A stretch of DNA of 64,000 bases from Myrica gale (Eukaryota; Streptophyta; Magnoliopsida; Fagales; Myricaceae): assembly GCA_963930655.1 (NCBI GenBank), contig OZ005620.1, forward strand, positions 4,107,001 to 4,171,000, written 5' to 3'. The notes beneath the pieces are model-generated. The model saw only the letters and a program-made list of their open reading frames with translations. It was not told where the DNA came from and searched no databases. This document shows positions 24,316 through 35,938 of the stretch, one piece after another. A program made the translations under genes and the position numbers. How positions within the stretch are numbered: the first letter of the stretch is position 1; each line of letters begins with the position of its first letter.

Positions 24316-27300
24316 ATGCTCAGCAGAAAGAGGTATGTGACTATGATCCCTGGAGATTTGATCTCCGTGTTTCTATGTGACATGACAACTTAAGAGTTTT
24401 GTCTAAATAATCAAGGAAAGGTAGGAAAATAAACTGTTTACTCTTAAAATCATACGTTTTTTTCTTTGATGGAAGGGGATTTTCTGAGCCTGTCATGTTA
24501 AGCTCAGTATCATCGAACATCCGAACTGATTGAAGCTGTAGCAGCACAGCAGTTGAAGCTAATCGTGATGGATGTAAGAATAAGCCTTATAAAAAAAGGA
24601 AAAAGAGAAGAACATAAGAATAGCAAAAAAATCAGAATGGTCAATGGCCATCGGAGAGTGATCATACTGGCTCAAGCTGATGACTATACTATCCTTTCTA
24701 TTCCTAGAACTAGTAAATGTAATTGCATTGCTTGGGAGTAATTACTCCATTAAAATTGATTAAGCCATTTAGGAAGTAATTTAATACGTTGCTTTTGGTG
24801 CTATTAGAGTTATGAGAAGCACAAAGTATCTCGTAACTTCAGTATGCTTTTCTTCAGATTGATTTATTTCGCACGAAACATTCAATTATGGGATAGATCT
24901 CGCTGTCACCAGTGCAATGGGGCCTGTATTAGGGGAATGCTCCATTCTGTGACTTGGATAATCTGCATATACCGTCTCTTTGCCATTTCAACACCTCCTT
25001 CGCCTTAGAGAATGAATAGTTGCACTTTTATGCAAACAGGAGAAAGATGTCAAAGAAGGTGGCCGGCGCAGTCTGCAAGAAACCTACATTGAATCTTCTG
25101 AAGTAACATAAAGGGACCCGTCCAACAGCAAGCCGGGAAGCTGAGAGCAATGGCAAAATCAATAAAGAGCAAGCAAAGGGAAAGAGGACAGTCTTCTAAT
25201 CAGCCTCCTTACCCATTGCTGACCATGTTGTTCAAGCCTGGCTCTGTTATTTCAATCGAGACATTCATTCTTTTATGGTGGCTACTGAATCAGAAATTGA
25301 AATCTGTCCAATTGTAAAGGAATTGATTAGGCTTCCAATACCCTAATCAACCTTTTTTCTTTGTGGCAATTTCAATTCTCTGCAGAACTTTATAACTAAT
25401 AGTTAATACCCTTCTGGCTATCAAGCATCTTGGCAGAAGTATTTGGTACAATAAATTATGGATTAGAAGTTTAAACTTGTTTAATATTAGGAATGTCAAA
25501 TGTGCATGGATGTCAACGTTGGAAATGTGTGATTTTGTCACCTGGGGCTAACAGGATTGCAAACAAAAGATCTTAAAAACATCGGATTGATTTCAAACAC
25601 ATTTGATTTCAAACACATTTGATTTCTTTCACAAAAAGAGTTTCGTTTGGCTATTGGGAAAGCTTACCAAAATTGCAGTCAATCAATTTGAGAAGGGCAA
25701 GAAGGAACGTTTCACGGAACGAGTAAATATCAGCCTAGCCTTAAGAGGTGGTTATTGTGACTTGCAAGTGGCTCACGCGACAATTCAGCCTTTGAAGTGG
25801 AGAAGGCCTCTTTTTGCGTCGACATTATTTTGACTACACGTGGAAGGGCGATTCTGCCGTTAACTTAGAGAAGTGGCTTTTCAATTAGCCCGACCTGGGT
25901 TTCAGTCGATTTCTTTGATGCTCGGCGTCGGCCCTCGGCTTGGAAATGGAAAATCGACGGGGGTTCGGTACTCAATTAGCCCTGAAGTCCCAATTCCTAT
26001 GCCGCTCTTTTCCATTCTCTCTTCTATCTTCTTTCCTAACCCACAAGCACGTTTGAGCCGCTGTAATACTCGGCGTTCTTTGTCGTTGGCGAATCCTCGC
26101 CGATATACTGTCGACGGTAAGTTTTCTCCCATCGTCTCACTTTTTCTCGCTCATTCGGACGGATCATCTCTGTTCTCTGAATATCCCATACTTTCCTGTG
26201 GTCACAGACTCACAGTTGAGGCCTGAGGGCATATTGCAAGATTTGGCATTTGACTAAAACATTTTCCTCAGTTATGCATGAAGCAATGAGACCAGATTGG
26301 CAAGCAATTGCATGTTGGTGAATGGACAATAATCATGGTTCTTTTGGTCTTCAGAAAGGAAACTTTTTCAAAGAGTTGATTTTTTTAATTATCCTTTCCT
26401 TGGCACGAGAGAGATTGGCTCGGAGTGGCTGAGATTTGCTAATCTGATTCGTAGTAAAGAACAGGAAATTTGAGCAAAGAGAATGACCATATAAGCACCT
26501 TTTTGGAAGATTGTTCAAGCTCGCTTTATTAGGTTTTGAGCTTTTGTTCAAGCCCTCTTCGTCCGTGAGGCACTTTCGTCAGTTTTAGGTGCGAAAGCTC
26601 ACTGTTTCTCTGCTATATGTTTTCCGACGGTGTTGTTTTGGTGATCAATTGACAGATTAACGGTAGACTGTAACTGTTTCTAATGGTGGCACTTCTTTTT
26701 GGTAGTCTGTTGACAAATTAAAGGTAGAAGTTTTCGGTTGATCAACCAAAGATAGAGTAACCGAGTCACACGGCCAGGAACTCTTTTTGGGTGATCAAAT
26801 AGTTGTGCGGTGATTTACTCATTTGGGTACTATGTAGCAGACTAGCAGTCGTTTTCTGGTAAATTTTGTTTTTAGATTTAGCTGCTGGTTTGGTAGTCTC
26901 AAGTCTCAATCTTGGTGTTTAACGGGTTAACAATAGTACTCGAGTAAATATAGTGAAATATTTGGTTTGCTTTTTTAATAGCTGCTCGTATGGTTTCTTT
27001 TAAATTTTTAATAACTACTTGTCTTGTTTGGTTTAATTTTTAACAGTACGTCTCTGTCTTAATTGCTATAGGTGCTGGTTAACTGCTTTGGTTTCAAAAT
27101 TTTCATAAGGAAAAACTAGTTAACAGTATCAGTGGGATAAATTGTTACAAAGACAAGGACATCTTAAGTAAAATTAGCAGCTGGTCTATATTTAACAATA
27201 TTGTTTTATAATGACATTTGAGCTTGAGTAATATTTCTAGTTGTGATTCATGATCAATGCGTTTTTATGGATTTATAAAAGAACTTGTTTGGTTTGAATT

Positions 27301-27671
27301 AATTCAGTTTTGTATCTCTAGTTTATGAAGTTTGGTTTGTTATTTCTCAATTACGTTTGTGTTTGTGTGGTTGTGCTGCTAATTTTGATTAACGTGTCTT
27401 ATGTTTGCAAAGATGCAAACTAGCTGGTTGGTTTTTATGAACTTTCAGAGGTTACTTGTCTTACTCGCTCCTTGGGCGTTTTGTTATGTGTCTCGATTGC
27501 TAGTTGGGTGTTTTAGTGTTTGCAAAATTGGAAACTACCGGTCAGTTTAGGCTTTAACTGCATATTGTCGAGTGTGTGCAAATTTGCATAGTAGCTTCTG
27601 GTTTAAAATGTCATATGCCATTTAACTGCGTATCTGTTTGTTGGTTTTGTTTACTTGGCATCACTTAGTTA
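24316..27671. other. SPL6 3' region and intergenic DNA up to the hAT relic
   Basis: 24316-25400 probably holds the 3' UTR of SPL6, since nothing else is recognisable; a GAGGTATGTG donor-like site follows the stop by about 25 bases, so a 3' UTR intron is possible. 25560-26230 is less AT-rich and contains a 117-codon ORF (25873-26226) plus a shadow on the other strand without any known domain. 26580-27670 is repetitive T-rich text with many GTTTGGTTT phrases. The 5' end of the hAT element probably lies somewhere in 25.5-27.7 kb but no terminal repeat was identified. Confidence 0.35.
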
Positions 27672-28608
27672 TTGTTGCTAAATAGGTTTAATAACTACCG
27701 CTTTTTACTTTCTTATGTTCATAGATGGATAATTATGCATCTTCTGCTGCTGAATCTACCCTCATCCATAAATATGGAGGATGATGAGCCACAATCTTCA
27801 ATTGTTCAATTGGAAACTCAATCACCTTTGGCAACAAACTTGAATGTTTGTAGGAACTTGAGTCTCCATCGTCTCAAACGGAAGGCAGATATGGACTCTT
27901 TAGAAATTTGGGATCGCTTTACCACATTGATCTTTGATAAGAAACCTGAGGGGGAGGAAAATAGTTCTAGTTCTATGATCATGCATAGGTACAATGTTGA
28001 GGAGTTTCGACAAGCAATTGCGGAGTTTGTTATTGGTGATGAACACCCATTTATAGTTGTTGAGGGTCGTTGGTTTAGGAGGCTTTTGAAGAAGTTTGAA
28101 ATTAGATTTCAGATGTCATCTACAATGCAAAGAAAGCAAAGTTGAAAAAATCTTTGAAGTCGCTTTCTAGTAGAGTTTGTCTCACTACTGACACTTGGAC
28201 TTCTAATTAGAACTTGAATTATATATGATGATTGGAAATTGCACAAGAGAATTATCAACTTTTGTTCGGTTGCTAATCACCGAGGAGATACAATTGGGAT
28301 GAAAATTAAGGCATTTCTTATTTAGTGGGGTATTGCTAGTAAGATTTTTACTATCACGGTTGATAATGTCTCTTCAAATGATGTTGCACTTGAATTTTTT
28401 AAGAGGCGCTTGAAACCCAACATCATCCTTGATGAACAATTTCTTCATATGAGGTGTTGTGCCCATATTTTGAACCATGTAGTGAATGAGGGATTGAAAG
28501 AATATGATGAGTCTATTATAAGGGTGCGCAATGCAGTGAGATATGTGAGATCTTCTCTAGCTAGGATGTATAGGTTTAATAGATGTGCTGAAAAAGATAA
28601 CATAAAGT

Positions 28609-28788
28609 GGTTGTTTGTTTACGAAAATTTTAGGGAATATGTGTAAAATTTGGGAATCTTTTGAATGTTGAAGTTTATTTGGGTTTGTGAAAAGTTTGAA
28701 ATGTATGTGTAAAAGTTGAAAATTTTGAAATATGTTTGTTTGGTTGGAATTTTTGGGGCCCTAAAAATTTGGTAAAACAAACATCCCC
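28609..28788. mobile_element. MITE inserted in the hAT transposase relic
   Basis: About 180 bp interrupts the transposase text between ...RCAEKDNIK and ECKAMLCHDVV, which are adjacent in hAT proteins. Ends are inverted: GGTTGTTTGTTTACGAAAATTTTAGGG at the left against GGGGATGTTTGTTTTACC...AAATTTTTAGGG read back from the right. A similar, inverted-orientation copy is at about 30133-30318. No coding sequence. Confidence 0.7.
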
Positions 28789-29326
28789 AGAATGTAAGGC
28801 TATGTTGTGTCATGATGTTGTCTCAAGATGGAATTCTACTTATCTCATGTTGGAGAAAGCAGGAAAATTCCAAAAGGTCTTTGACCGGCTCCATGATGAG
28901 GATCCTTTATATAGGAACTACTTTACTGAAGGTGCCAATGAGTCACTGCGTTTGGGACCTCCATAGTTTTTGGATTGGGAGCAAGTTAAGGTATTTGTTC
29001 AATTTTTTGAATTGTTTTACGAGGCTACTATATAGTTTTCGAGATCGTCGTATGTGACTGCGAATGCATACTTTTAAGAGATTTGTATTATCCATGAGTG
29101 AAAGTGGTAATCATATTTTGAAAAATATGGCAACGAGTATGAAGAGAAAATATGATAAGTATTTGGGGATCTCTTCCAAAATGAATATAATGTTTATTGT
29201 TGTGGTGTTTGATCCAATGTATAAGCTGACCACTTTAGAGCTTTGGTTCAAGCAAAATTATCAAACTGAGGAGGGGATGTAATATTTGCCTTTATGAAAA
29301 ATGTGTTTGATCAGTTGTGTGCGGAG

Positions 29327-30810
29327 TGTTAGATGTATGCCCTCAAAACCAAGCATTTTGCATAATTATGAGATAATTATTGTTATTGTTTTATCACTTG
29401 TATTTTTATTTTGGGTACATGTAATGACATTAGATGTCATATTCTTGAACAACACTGTAGAAAAGTAAGTCAATGATTAATGAATCGGAGGCGGAGTGAT
29501 TTTTTTTATCCTTGTTGACTCACTTTGTTCTAGACCGAGATACATGGAAATATAAAAATTGATCTACACGTTGTGCCTCTATAAGATAAAATGATGGATT
29601 TCGTCATTAAGGTGGTGACCTTAAGCAGACGAGTGGATGCAAAGTAAAAGTACATGCACTGAACCGGATCAAATATGAATACCTTCTGGAACGATCACTG
29701 ATGTAGATAATGATATTCAGCACAATTAGCTTATGTTGTCCTCAGACCTAAGAGAGTTATGCATGTTTGCTTGTTGTGTGCTTGTGCTTTGACTGAGTCA
29801 TTTGGTGATGATCTTTGCATATCTAATATTCCAGATAATGTTGAGCCTTGTGCATAGTAAGTGAATTTGTCTAATTGCTCAATATGGAATCCATTAGTCT
29901 CTTGATGAGGCAGTATATTCATTATGTCTATTTATTGTTAGACTCAAATCAAAACATTGAGCAATGAGATTTTGTGAAAAATGTTTTCACAATTTTTACT
30001 TATATTATATATTAAAAATTATTTTGAACCTTTTTGAGAGTCCAACTCGATACAGACTGAGAATTAAGAATTATATGAGCTAGTGACTTAATCGGTGATT
30101 TTATTCTGGTCCTATTAGGTAATGTGGAATATAGGTGATATTTGATACCCTAAATTATTGAGGAATCAAAATTTTCAACAAATCAAACACATTCTAAAAT
30201 TTTCAACATTTACACGCACTCTAAACATTTCACAAACTATAATAAATCTCAATATCCAAAAGATTCCCAAAATTTTAGGAATATTTTCCAAAATATTGGC
30301 AAACAAACATCCTTATAGTGTAGTGGAAGGATAAATAAGCTTATAATTGTTAGCAAAAGAGATTTCACAAAAACAATTTCATTATCTCAAAAGGTCAATT
30401 GTAATATGTTAATGGACATGGTCACAATTTGTAGAAGCTCATAAATTCGGATTACAGAATATAAGGGGGTTTAATGAAAAAGAATTTTTATGATGATACT
30501 ACGACTGAAATTTGAGGTCCCTAAAGATCTCACGTATAAGCACAGTTGAGTTCTAAGTAAGCCATTATAAATAGCTCAGAAATTTATTTGACAAAAGAGA
30601 GAATTCATTTTAACTTGAGAGTTTCTCTCTCTACAAAATCTCTCTTTATTCTCTCCCAAAGTTGTGTGTGTGGATCTGAAGGAGGTAGAACGCTTGGACT
30701 GCTTTGATTCAACGATAATTTACGTTGCGATCTTGCACTCTGACACGGAGTATTCTGATAAGTTTGGTACTGTTGAACCAAACCTCAAGCTTCTCGTCCT
30801 ACTCATAACA
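29327..30810. mobile_element. Solo LTR of a plant LTR retrotransposon, inserted in the hAT relic
   Basis: A stretch of about 1,484 bp begins TGTTAGATGTATGCC and ends CTCATAACA, so TGTTA/TAACA inverted ends are present. It interrupts the hAT text between the catalytic and dimerisation parts. Near the 3' side CATTATAAATAGC is followed by CT-rich transcribed-type sequence, consistent with an LTR promoter and R region. Flanking bases CGGAG and CGGGG are a near-match duplication if the right edge is one base further out. No gag or pol was found, so it is a solo LTR, probably Copia-like from its length and ends. It carries a MITE itself and must be younger than the hAT copy. Confidence 0.7.
30133..30318. 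mobile_element. MITE nested in the solo LTR
   Basis: Blocks such as AAAATTTTCAACA, TTTCACAAAC, TCCCAAAATTTTAGG and GGCAAACAAACATCC are the reverse complement of the element at 28609-28788, in matching order. It therefore belongs to the same family but has the opposite orientation. The left end is eroded or poorly defined. Confidence 0.6.
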
Positions 30811-31380
30811 TCGGGGTGGGTAATCAAACTCGCCTAAAAAAGTTGGCTCGCATCCTTGAAAGACTTGAAGAGTCTACATCTATGGTTGATGGCAAATAAA
30901 AGGTGGAGCAGTATTTGACTGATGGTCGTGAAGCAAAAGCTGAGGAATTCAATATTTTACAGTGGTGGAAGTCCAATGCATCTAAATATCCTATTCTTGC
31001 TCACATGGCTCGGGATGTTTTGGTCCTCCCAATTTCTACAGTACCTTTCTGAGTTTGCTTTTAGCACCGGAGGATGTGTTCTAGACCCTTATCAGAGTTC
31101 ATTGGCTCCTCGTTTAGTGGAGGCCCTCATATGTGCACAAAATTGGATCGAGGAAGACTCTATTGCTGAGTCTATCGCTGATTATGAGTTAGTGAAAAAT
31201 GTAGAGAAATATAAAGAAGCAGATATTTTAATTTATATGGTCAATTATTTTAATCACAATTTATATTTATGTATACATAACTTGCTTTTATTTTTTATTT
31301 GTTTTCAACAGTGGAGATCCTTGGGACGTCTGAGAAGCACCCACTTGACGATTAAATGTAATGAAAGTTGGAATATTTGA

Positions 31381-32198
31381 AGCTTGTTGTAATTTTAATT
31401 TTTTTGGTTGTTAATTGTAAACTTGTAACTTGTTTGGGCTAGACGTTATATTGCATTTGTTTTTCTTTTTTTGGAAGTTGATACTTGTTAGGGCTGGATG
31501 TTAAAGAACCATTTGTTTTTCTTATTTTTTTAGTATGTTGTTAATTGTTACTTATTAGGACCCGAACAATCAACGAAAAAGCATAAAATTGAATTCTAAG
31601 TCTTAAATAGTTAAATATATTAAAAAAGGGTAAATTTGGGCCACCGAATAGGCTGAACAAATAGATATTTGGGCTTAAAAAATAATTTTAATTTGGGCCA
31701 CATAATGGGCTTCAAAAAATAAAGTAAAGAACCGGGCCGACCCCCTAACCTGGTCGGCCAGGACTATTCTCCCAACTGGTGGTTTGGCTGTTGGATGGGA
31801 ATGTATTAGAACTGAACTAGTCAGGCTAAGCCCACGATTTGGGCTTAAAATTGAACTGACTGGTCGGTTTTCTGCCCTAATTATAGGTACCTTAATTTTC
31901 AATGGGCTGCACCAAAGCCTGATCCTTGTGCTGCTTGGTCTTGACATGGGCCTATATTATTGGGCGGGAAACTGAGAAAAACCCAGGCTGAGCCTAACCC
32001 ACTCGATGTGGTGGTCTAGTTAAGGCTTAGGCTTGAAACAAAGTAAAAAGGCCACTAGTGTTGGACATAGGGTCCGCCGGTCCGGGGACAGCATTTTCTC
32101 GAAGTTGATTTGGTGGCAACCCTTTTAATTTATTTTATTGGTCGTCGCACTTGAAAATTTGTTTAAATTAAATTATTCCAACCCTATTATACAACAAA
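31381..32198. other. 3' flank of the hAT relic
   Basis: No gene seen. 31630-32050 is rich in TTGGGCC/GGGCTTA and GGCCGACC-type phrases in both orientations (for example CTGGTCGGCCAGG and ACTGGTCGGTTTT), the kind of subterminal repetition found near hAT element ends. This is probably the element's 3' end, but a terminal inverted repeat and target duplication could not be fixed. Confidence 0.4.
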
Positions 32199-32270
32199 GT
32201 CGTTGTAGTATAGTGGTAAGTATTCCCGCCTGTCACGCGGGTGACCCGGGTTCGATCCCCGGCAACGGCG
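32199..32270 (+). tRNA. tRNA-Asp (GUC)
   Basis: A 72 nt cloverleaf. The acceptor stem GTCGTTG pairs with CAACGGC (with one G-T pair) and the discriminator is G. The D arm contains the A-box-like TAGTATAGTGGTAAGT; the anticodon arm is CCCGC-CTGTCAC-GCGGG with anticodon GTC; the T arm contains GGTTCGATCCC, the B box. There is no intron, and CCA is not encoded, as in nuclear genes. A T-run (CTCTTTTTCG) about 14 bases downstream is a suitable Pol III terminator, and CAA triplets lie just upstream as in many plant tRNA genes. Confidence 0.98.
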
Positions 32271-33294
32271 TTACAAATTAGTACTCTTTTTCGATTTCGC
32301 TTTTCACAAAAATTGCTGTCTGCGTACTTTACGCAACCCTGGGCTCTCTCTCATGAGTCAAGGGCATCTTCCCACAAGTGATTAAATGTGTCGTTTTGCC
32401 ATCGTGCTTTACTTTCAACCCCCGTTGTGGGGGCATTGGCTTCCAGCTTCTACAGGTATAGCCACAGACGACCATGGGGATCCAATCGATGTCGTTTCGG
32501 TGTTCGCGTGTTGGGGAGCAAATGGGACATGCACATGAAAACACGAGACCACAAATAGAGATTATCAGCAGTGCATGAAAGCAACACCTAGAAAAATCAA
32601 CAACAAAAAAAATTCTCTCATTGTTGAGGCAGAACGTGTCTGATTCTACTTACTTACCTCCACATTCCTTAAACGAAACTGCCGGCGATCCTCGTACACT
32701 TTACTAAGATTGATAAGATCTTCATCAAATTACCAACTGGGATTTGTAATTTTCATGCTTGGCTTCTATCATATCATATGAGATATGATTGTTTCCCATC
32801 TACTTCCATCTGCAAGCCTAATATACTTGGTTGCGATAGGGTCAACTGTGGATAATAAAATTATAGTAGAAGCCTCGGCAGAAGACACAAACCCAGTAAT
32901 GGTGCTGTGGGATCATCCCACCATAAAAGCTCACTCAATTGGAATTCCGTTCCAAGGAAACTTTCCACCTCCTCAGTTGAAGATTCACCCCACAACATCT
33001 TTAAGAAGTCACCACAAGAAAGAGAAATGAAACCTAATATAACAAATATAATTTGTCATTCCCATTTCCGAAGACCATATTTCAATCAACCCTTCAAATA
33101 AATTGCTAAGATTTGAAACTACGGAAATACAAAATCGATGATGGTTTATTGTGCGAATCTCACATAGTAATAAGCTGAATAGAAGTATCCTCCTCCCAGT
33201 TAAATAAATACTCAGCTATTTTAATGCAAAAGCTTGGATATCTATCTGTAGAAGTCTAGGGCTACCAAAAGGGATGACAATGTCAATAAAAAAT
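32271..33294. other. Interval between tRNA-Asp and the RGP gene
   Basis: Contains two short ORFs (minus 32329-32544 and plus 32785-33030) with no recognised domain. About 33030-33294 is the likely 3' UTR region of the RGP gene, which reads on the minus strand. No RNA gene beyond tRNA-Asp was seen. Confidence 0.4.
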
Positions 33295-35754
33295 CTATTT
33301 TGCGGGACCATTAGTTACATCAGCAGGTTTTCCTCCAGATCGGTTCTGCTCATCCCATGCTTCAATCCACGTAACCATCGCATCAGCCAGCTTGTTAAAG
33401 TACTCATCCACCTTACCAAGTTTAGCCCTGACTTGCTTCGAGAGCTCCAGGTAGCATTTCTGCACACTGGTGCAATCCTTTGGTAGCACAACAGATTGGA
33501 AAAAAGGAATCAGCTCTTCTTACCAGTAGATTCCTTTGTATTCCTTCTTAAGGTTCACAAAAGGGTTGCTCGCTTTGCTGTGCCAGATATAAGGTAGACC
33601 AGTCTTGACTCCATATCCCAAATGATCGCATATCACCTACACATAATTTTATGAGCTTGTTTTAAACTGCTGCAGCTTAAGAAGAAGGCAACAAGGTATA
33701 CTGGGTAGAGGACTAGATTATAAGAATAATTATATCAAAATCGAGATAAGAGATGATGAAAGCAGTGGTGGTATGAACGAAAAGTAGCTACCTTGATGCA
33801 CCAGCCAGCCCACATATCATCGTAGCGTCCAATTGGTTGGCCATCACCCATAAGGCCAAAGTACATTGCAGGGCCAATCAACTCACGGTCGAAAGCCAGA
33901 TTCATACCACACATGGGGAATAGGGTACCCTTAGGTATTGTCATAACCGCATCCACATACCTACCAAAGGAAGGTGTTGGATAAAGAGTGCAGTGAACAG
34001 GCAACATCTATTCTTGTGCTTAAGGATCTGACATACCTCGTGTTTCTCTCCCGTGGTTTGACAAGCTGGGTGGGAGCATCATAATCTGGGATGTTGAGCC
34101 AAAGACCATGAGAAACAGCTGTTGGGGCACCTTCACGGAGACTAAATGGATATCCACGGACAAAATCTGCACCTTCTCGGTATGGGTCATACAGGGTGTT
34201 GAAGAAAAATGGAGTTGACGGGCACAGAAGGTTCTTTATGTGCTGCTCAAGTGCATTAATCTCTTGGCCAGAGGGATTTTTAGCAACCTGCAAATCATAC
34301 AGTAGTCAGGCTAGAGATCCAAGAGTGTGACCGAACAATGCCATCAAATTTAGGCTGTATAACAGTATAATCATAATCATTCAAAGCAGAAGAAAAAAAT
34401 TTAAAGCTCCAAGAGTAATGAGGTACAAGCACTAAACAAGCTGTGACTAGAAAACAAGCCATGATTCGAGGATCACATGCATTGGCAGTTCTCAATAGGT
34501 AATGCTTCCAGAAAAGATTCAACACTTGCAACCTAAGGAGCCCAGAAAATCTCAACTCATGCAGAAAATGAACTGGTATCAAAAGTGACAGGGACATAAA
34601 ATTCTACTCAAGTGAAACTGGCCCCTGAGAGTTTCAATCCTAGCTTCGTCCCTGAAAAGGCGGCTGGTACATGTAAAAGCACAACGACAAATGTTCTACA
34701 CCTCATTCAGGGTAACTTGAATTACACGATCTAGTAGGATTAAATATCAAAGTAATTCCAAATTAAGGATCTGAATTGCGTTTGCAGAAAACATACTAAC
34801 AAAATGCAGTTCAGTTTGAAAACTCTTCTAAAACAAACAGATCCGGACAAGCAGACACACTAGCGTAGCATGTCAAAGTTGCTTTTTTTCCCCTCAATAA
34901 ACACTGTCAAGATTTTACCCAGGAAATAACGAAACAACAATGGCCAGTTTCATCTTGGCGCAATTTTCTGGGTCATAGGGATGTCATAGAAGATGCACCA
35001 AACACAATCAAGTCTCTTAACAGATCCGTACACCCTGGCAGAAATGAATCTCAGAAGCCAATGACCTACTCCAAAAATTCAAGTCCAGATAGTTCAACTT
35101 CAATCATTGTGTTGATTTATCTTTATACAAAACTATCACACAGAACTAAAGCAATATATCACACAGAACTAAAGCAATATATCACACAGAACTAAAGCAA
35201 TACAAACACAACAAGAAAAACCACAACAAATAAAAACCCACATGATCTATCAAATCAAAATCCATCAGTTCACAACAGGATCCCAAATCCACAAAAATCC
35301 AAAATTCAAAATCAATAAAGTCCAAAACAAGATCCAAACTTCCTCTCCCTAAAATCCTAATGTCTTACAGAAACACCGGAAAACGTATCGCATGAATTGC
35401 AATTCCAAACAAAATAAAAGAAGCACTTACAAAGCAATCGTCGTCGATGGTGTAGATGTACTTCTTCTTGGAGACCATGTAACCGAAGCAGCGGCAGGCG
35501 GAGTCCTTGAAAGAAATGCAGGAAGCTTTGGGACCCAGAATCCTGTTGATGTCGTTGCGGTTGTAGAGCTCGTAGTCGAAGCCTTCGGGGACGTTGATGG
35601 TCTTCGACGGGTCACCATCCTGGACGATGATCAGGTGGTACGACTGAAAGAACGGCCTCCACATCTCAAGGAAGTCCAGGTTCCGAATCGTTGGGATCAC
35701 GATGTCCAGCTCATCCTTCAGCAGAGGTGTCGGAGAAACGGCGGTACCAGCCAT
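33295..35754 (-). CDS. UDP-arabinopyranose mutase / reversibly glycosylated polypeptide, with an in-frame TAA in the last exon
   Basis: RGP/UAM proteins interconvert UDP-arabinopyranose and UDP-arabinofuranose at the cytosolic face of the Golgi for pectin and arabinoxylan synthesis. Exons on the minus strand: 35754-35431, 34287-34037, 33960-33792, 33636-33295, all GT-AG and phase-consistent. The start [26 protein letters not shown], the metal-binding DDD (residues 104-106) and the essential Arg of [15 protein letters not shown] (about residue 159) are present. The frame would give 361 residues, the normal size. However codon 287, in the family motif YW-QEELIPFF, is TAA (33522-33520) instead of a Gln codon, giving a 286-residue product lacking about 75 C-terminal residues. 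The downstream text ([36 protein letters not shown]...) continues in frame and well preserved to TAG at 33297. This could be a recent nonsense allele, a sequencing error or a young pseudogene. Confidence 0.9.
35135..35203. repeat. Three tandem 23 bp units in RGP intron 1
   Basis: ATCACACAGAACTAAAGCAA followed by TAT (or TAC in the last) is repeated three times without interruption. It lies in the 1.1 kb first intron of the RGP gene. A simple minisatellite. Confidence 0.95.
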
Positions 35755-35938
35755 TGCCCTAGCGAGAGAATGAGGAAGGGAAAAAGAGCAGTCGAATTGA
35801 CAGACACAGGAGGGGTTGCCGGGTTGGGCTTGTATTTAAAACGAATCTGATAAGCTGGCCTTTGGGGTGCTGTGGCACGTGCGTCTCATGTGATCATTGT
35901 TTTGGGAAAGCAGCCAATAAATTGCAAATTTGCAGGGG

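Larger units (their letters stand above)
27672..31380 (+). pseudogene. Decayed hAT transposase (RICESLEEPER/BED type)
   Basis: Pieces in order match plant hAT transposases: an N-terminal part (27777-28145: KRKADMDSLEIWDRFTT..., AEFVIGDEHPFIVVEGRWFRRLLKKF), a DDE-region part (about 28140-28610: SRVCLTTDTWTSN, HMRCCAHILNHVVNEGL), then CHDVVSRWNSTYLMLEKAGKFQKVFDRL (28808-28890), NHILKNMATSMKRKYDKYLG..MN (29109-29190), and the C-terminal dimerisation segment EEFNILQWWKSNASKYPILAHMARDVL...LAPRLVEALICAQNWI (about 30940-31155). The BED zinc finger between FTTLI and the DKKPEG segment is missing, apparently deleted. Several in-frame stops and frame changes separate the parts (for example a stop after TWTSN near 28208 and a frame change near 31048). 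A MITE and a solo LTR have inserted into it. It cannot encode an active transposase. Confidence 0.88.

Noticed and set aside
24553-24741. 62-codon ORF after the SPL6 stop
   Set aside because: Lies in the presumed 3' UTR; the conserved FCCLRIT C-terminus upstream already ends the protein.
25873-26226. 117-codon ORF starting MAFQLARPG
   Set aside because: No recognisable domain; a similar-length ORF on the opposite strand covers the same bases; probably non-coding or part of the hAT flank.
35392-35850. 152-codon plus-strand ORF opposite RGP exon 1
   Set aside because: Antisense shadow of a well-conserved exon.
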